Origin: JBOCEF01 sp047610385
Lineage (GTDB): Bacteria > Pseudomonadota > Alphaproteobacteria > Rhodobacterales > Rhodobacteraceae
DNA: 64,000 nt
Reading direction: 5' to 3'
Assembly: GCA_047610385.1 (NCBI GenBank)
Contig: JBLGAC010000017.1
Coordinates: 10,735-74,734, forward strand
The notes beneath the pieces were generated by a model. The model was not told the DNA's origin. It made no database searches and saw only the letters and a list, made by a program, of their open reading frames with translations. Both the position numbers and the translations under genes were made by a program. Below are positions 63,871 through 64,000 of the stretch, in pieces (positions within the stretch are counted from its first letter, which is position 1; every line of letters starts with the position of its first letter).

Positions 63871-64000
63871 CGACCGCGCGAGTTCCTCGCCGACAAAGGT
63901 TATGACGCCGACAGCCAGCGCGCAGAGTTATATCTGCGTGGCGCGCGCCCGATCATCCCGTGGAAGTCGAACCGCAAAGCGCCCGGCACGCTGGACCGGT
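63846..64000 (+). pseudogene. IS5-type transposase fragment, continues beyond the window
   Basis: The forward frame reads PDLIALGEARPREFLADKGY, DADSQRAELYLRGARPIIPW, KSNRKAPGTLDR. The 'LADKGYDADSQRAEL' and 'P.IP.KSNRK' stretches are conserved near the second catalytic Asp of IS5-family DDE transposases. The N-terminal half and first Asp are absent on the left, where the sequence joins the transglutaminase-like remnant. The right end is cut by the window. Confidence 0.75.

Overview
The window reads as a chromosomal stretch of an alphaproteobacterium, most likely of the Rhodobacterales. It has high GC, GTG/TTG starts, many ATGA stop/start overlaps, class I lysyl-tRNA synthetase, an aa3 cytochrome oxidase subunit I, a membrane ferritin of the MbfA type and proteins with VPLPA-CTERM-like tails. 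The assignment rests on gene content only.

Layout. (1) 1-3708: the 3' part of mbfA, then a decayed SAM/adenylate cyclase/AAA gene and a frameshifted VPLPA-CTERM surface-protein gene with a 9-bp tandem repeat in its signal-peptide region. (2) 3909-7307: an NsrR-like Rrf2 regulator behind an FNR-like box, convergent with a ThDP enzyme / family III CoA-transferase pair. (3) 7747-33954: one 8735-codon gene filling 41 % of the window. Its first half contains eight blocks of exactly seven ~55-residue repeats, best explained as eight seven-bladed beta-propellers. These are followed by PKD, ten cadherin-like repeats, CARDB, a non-repetitive cysteine-bearing core with a poly-glycine loop, Calx-beta, and a duplicated C-terminal module. 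(4) 34068-43024: a complete but dead nitrate-assimilation cluster in its ancestral order (nasT, nasS, nrtA, nrtB, nrtD, nirB, nirD, nasA, a glycosyltransferase-family gene, cysG), cut by many small deletions, one 10-bp repeat expansion and an IS5-family insertion flanked by CTAG. (5) 43044-46442: copper export, with a CueR/HmrR-type promoter driving copA-cueR, then a RidA-family gene. (6) 46697-62580: mostly housekeeping genes (DUF2244, ctaD, lipB, tRNA-Leu, a GT-C-like membrane protein, ettA, a secreted alpha/alpha-barrel protein with a VPLG-type tail, nadD, dacB, a TerB-like gene, lysK, lepA, a small lipoprotein). (7) 62581-64000: a low-GC island carrying an HNH nuclease gene abutting the 3' end of tRNA-Arg(TCT), then remnants of a transglutaminase-like gene and an IS transposase at the right edge.

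How it fits together. The organism seems to have lost nitrate assimilation while keeping an NO-sensing regulator, copper defence and oxidase genes. It invests in surface or secreted adhesin-like proteins: the giant protein is probably exported by a type I system encoded elsewhere, and two further proteins carry exosortase-type tails. Pseudogenes make up roughly 11 kb, so many open reading frames in these parts are remnants and should not be annotated as intact enzymes.
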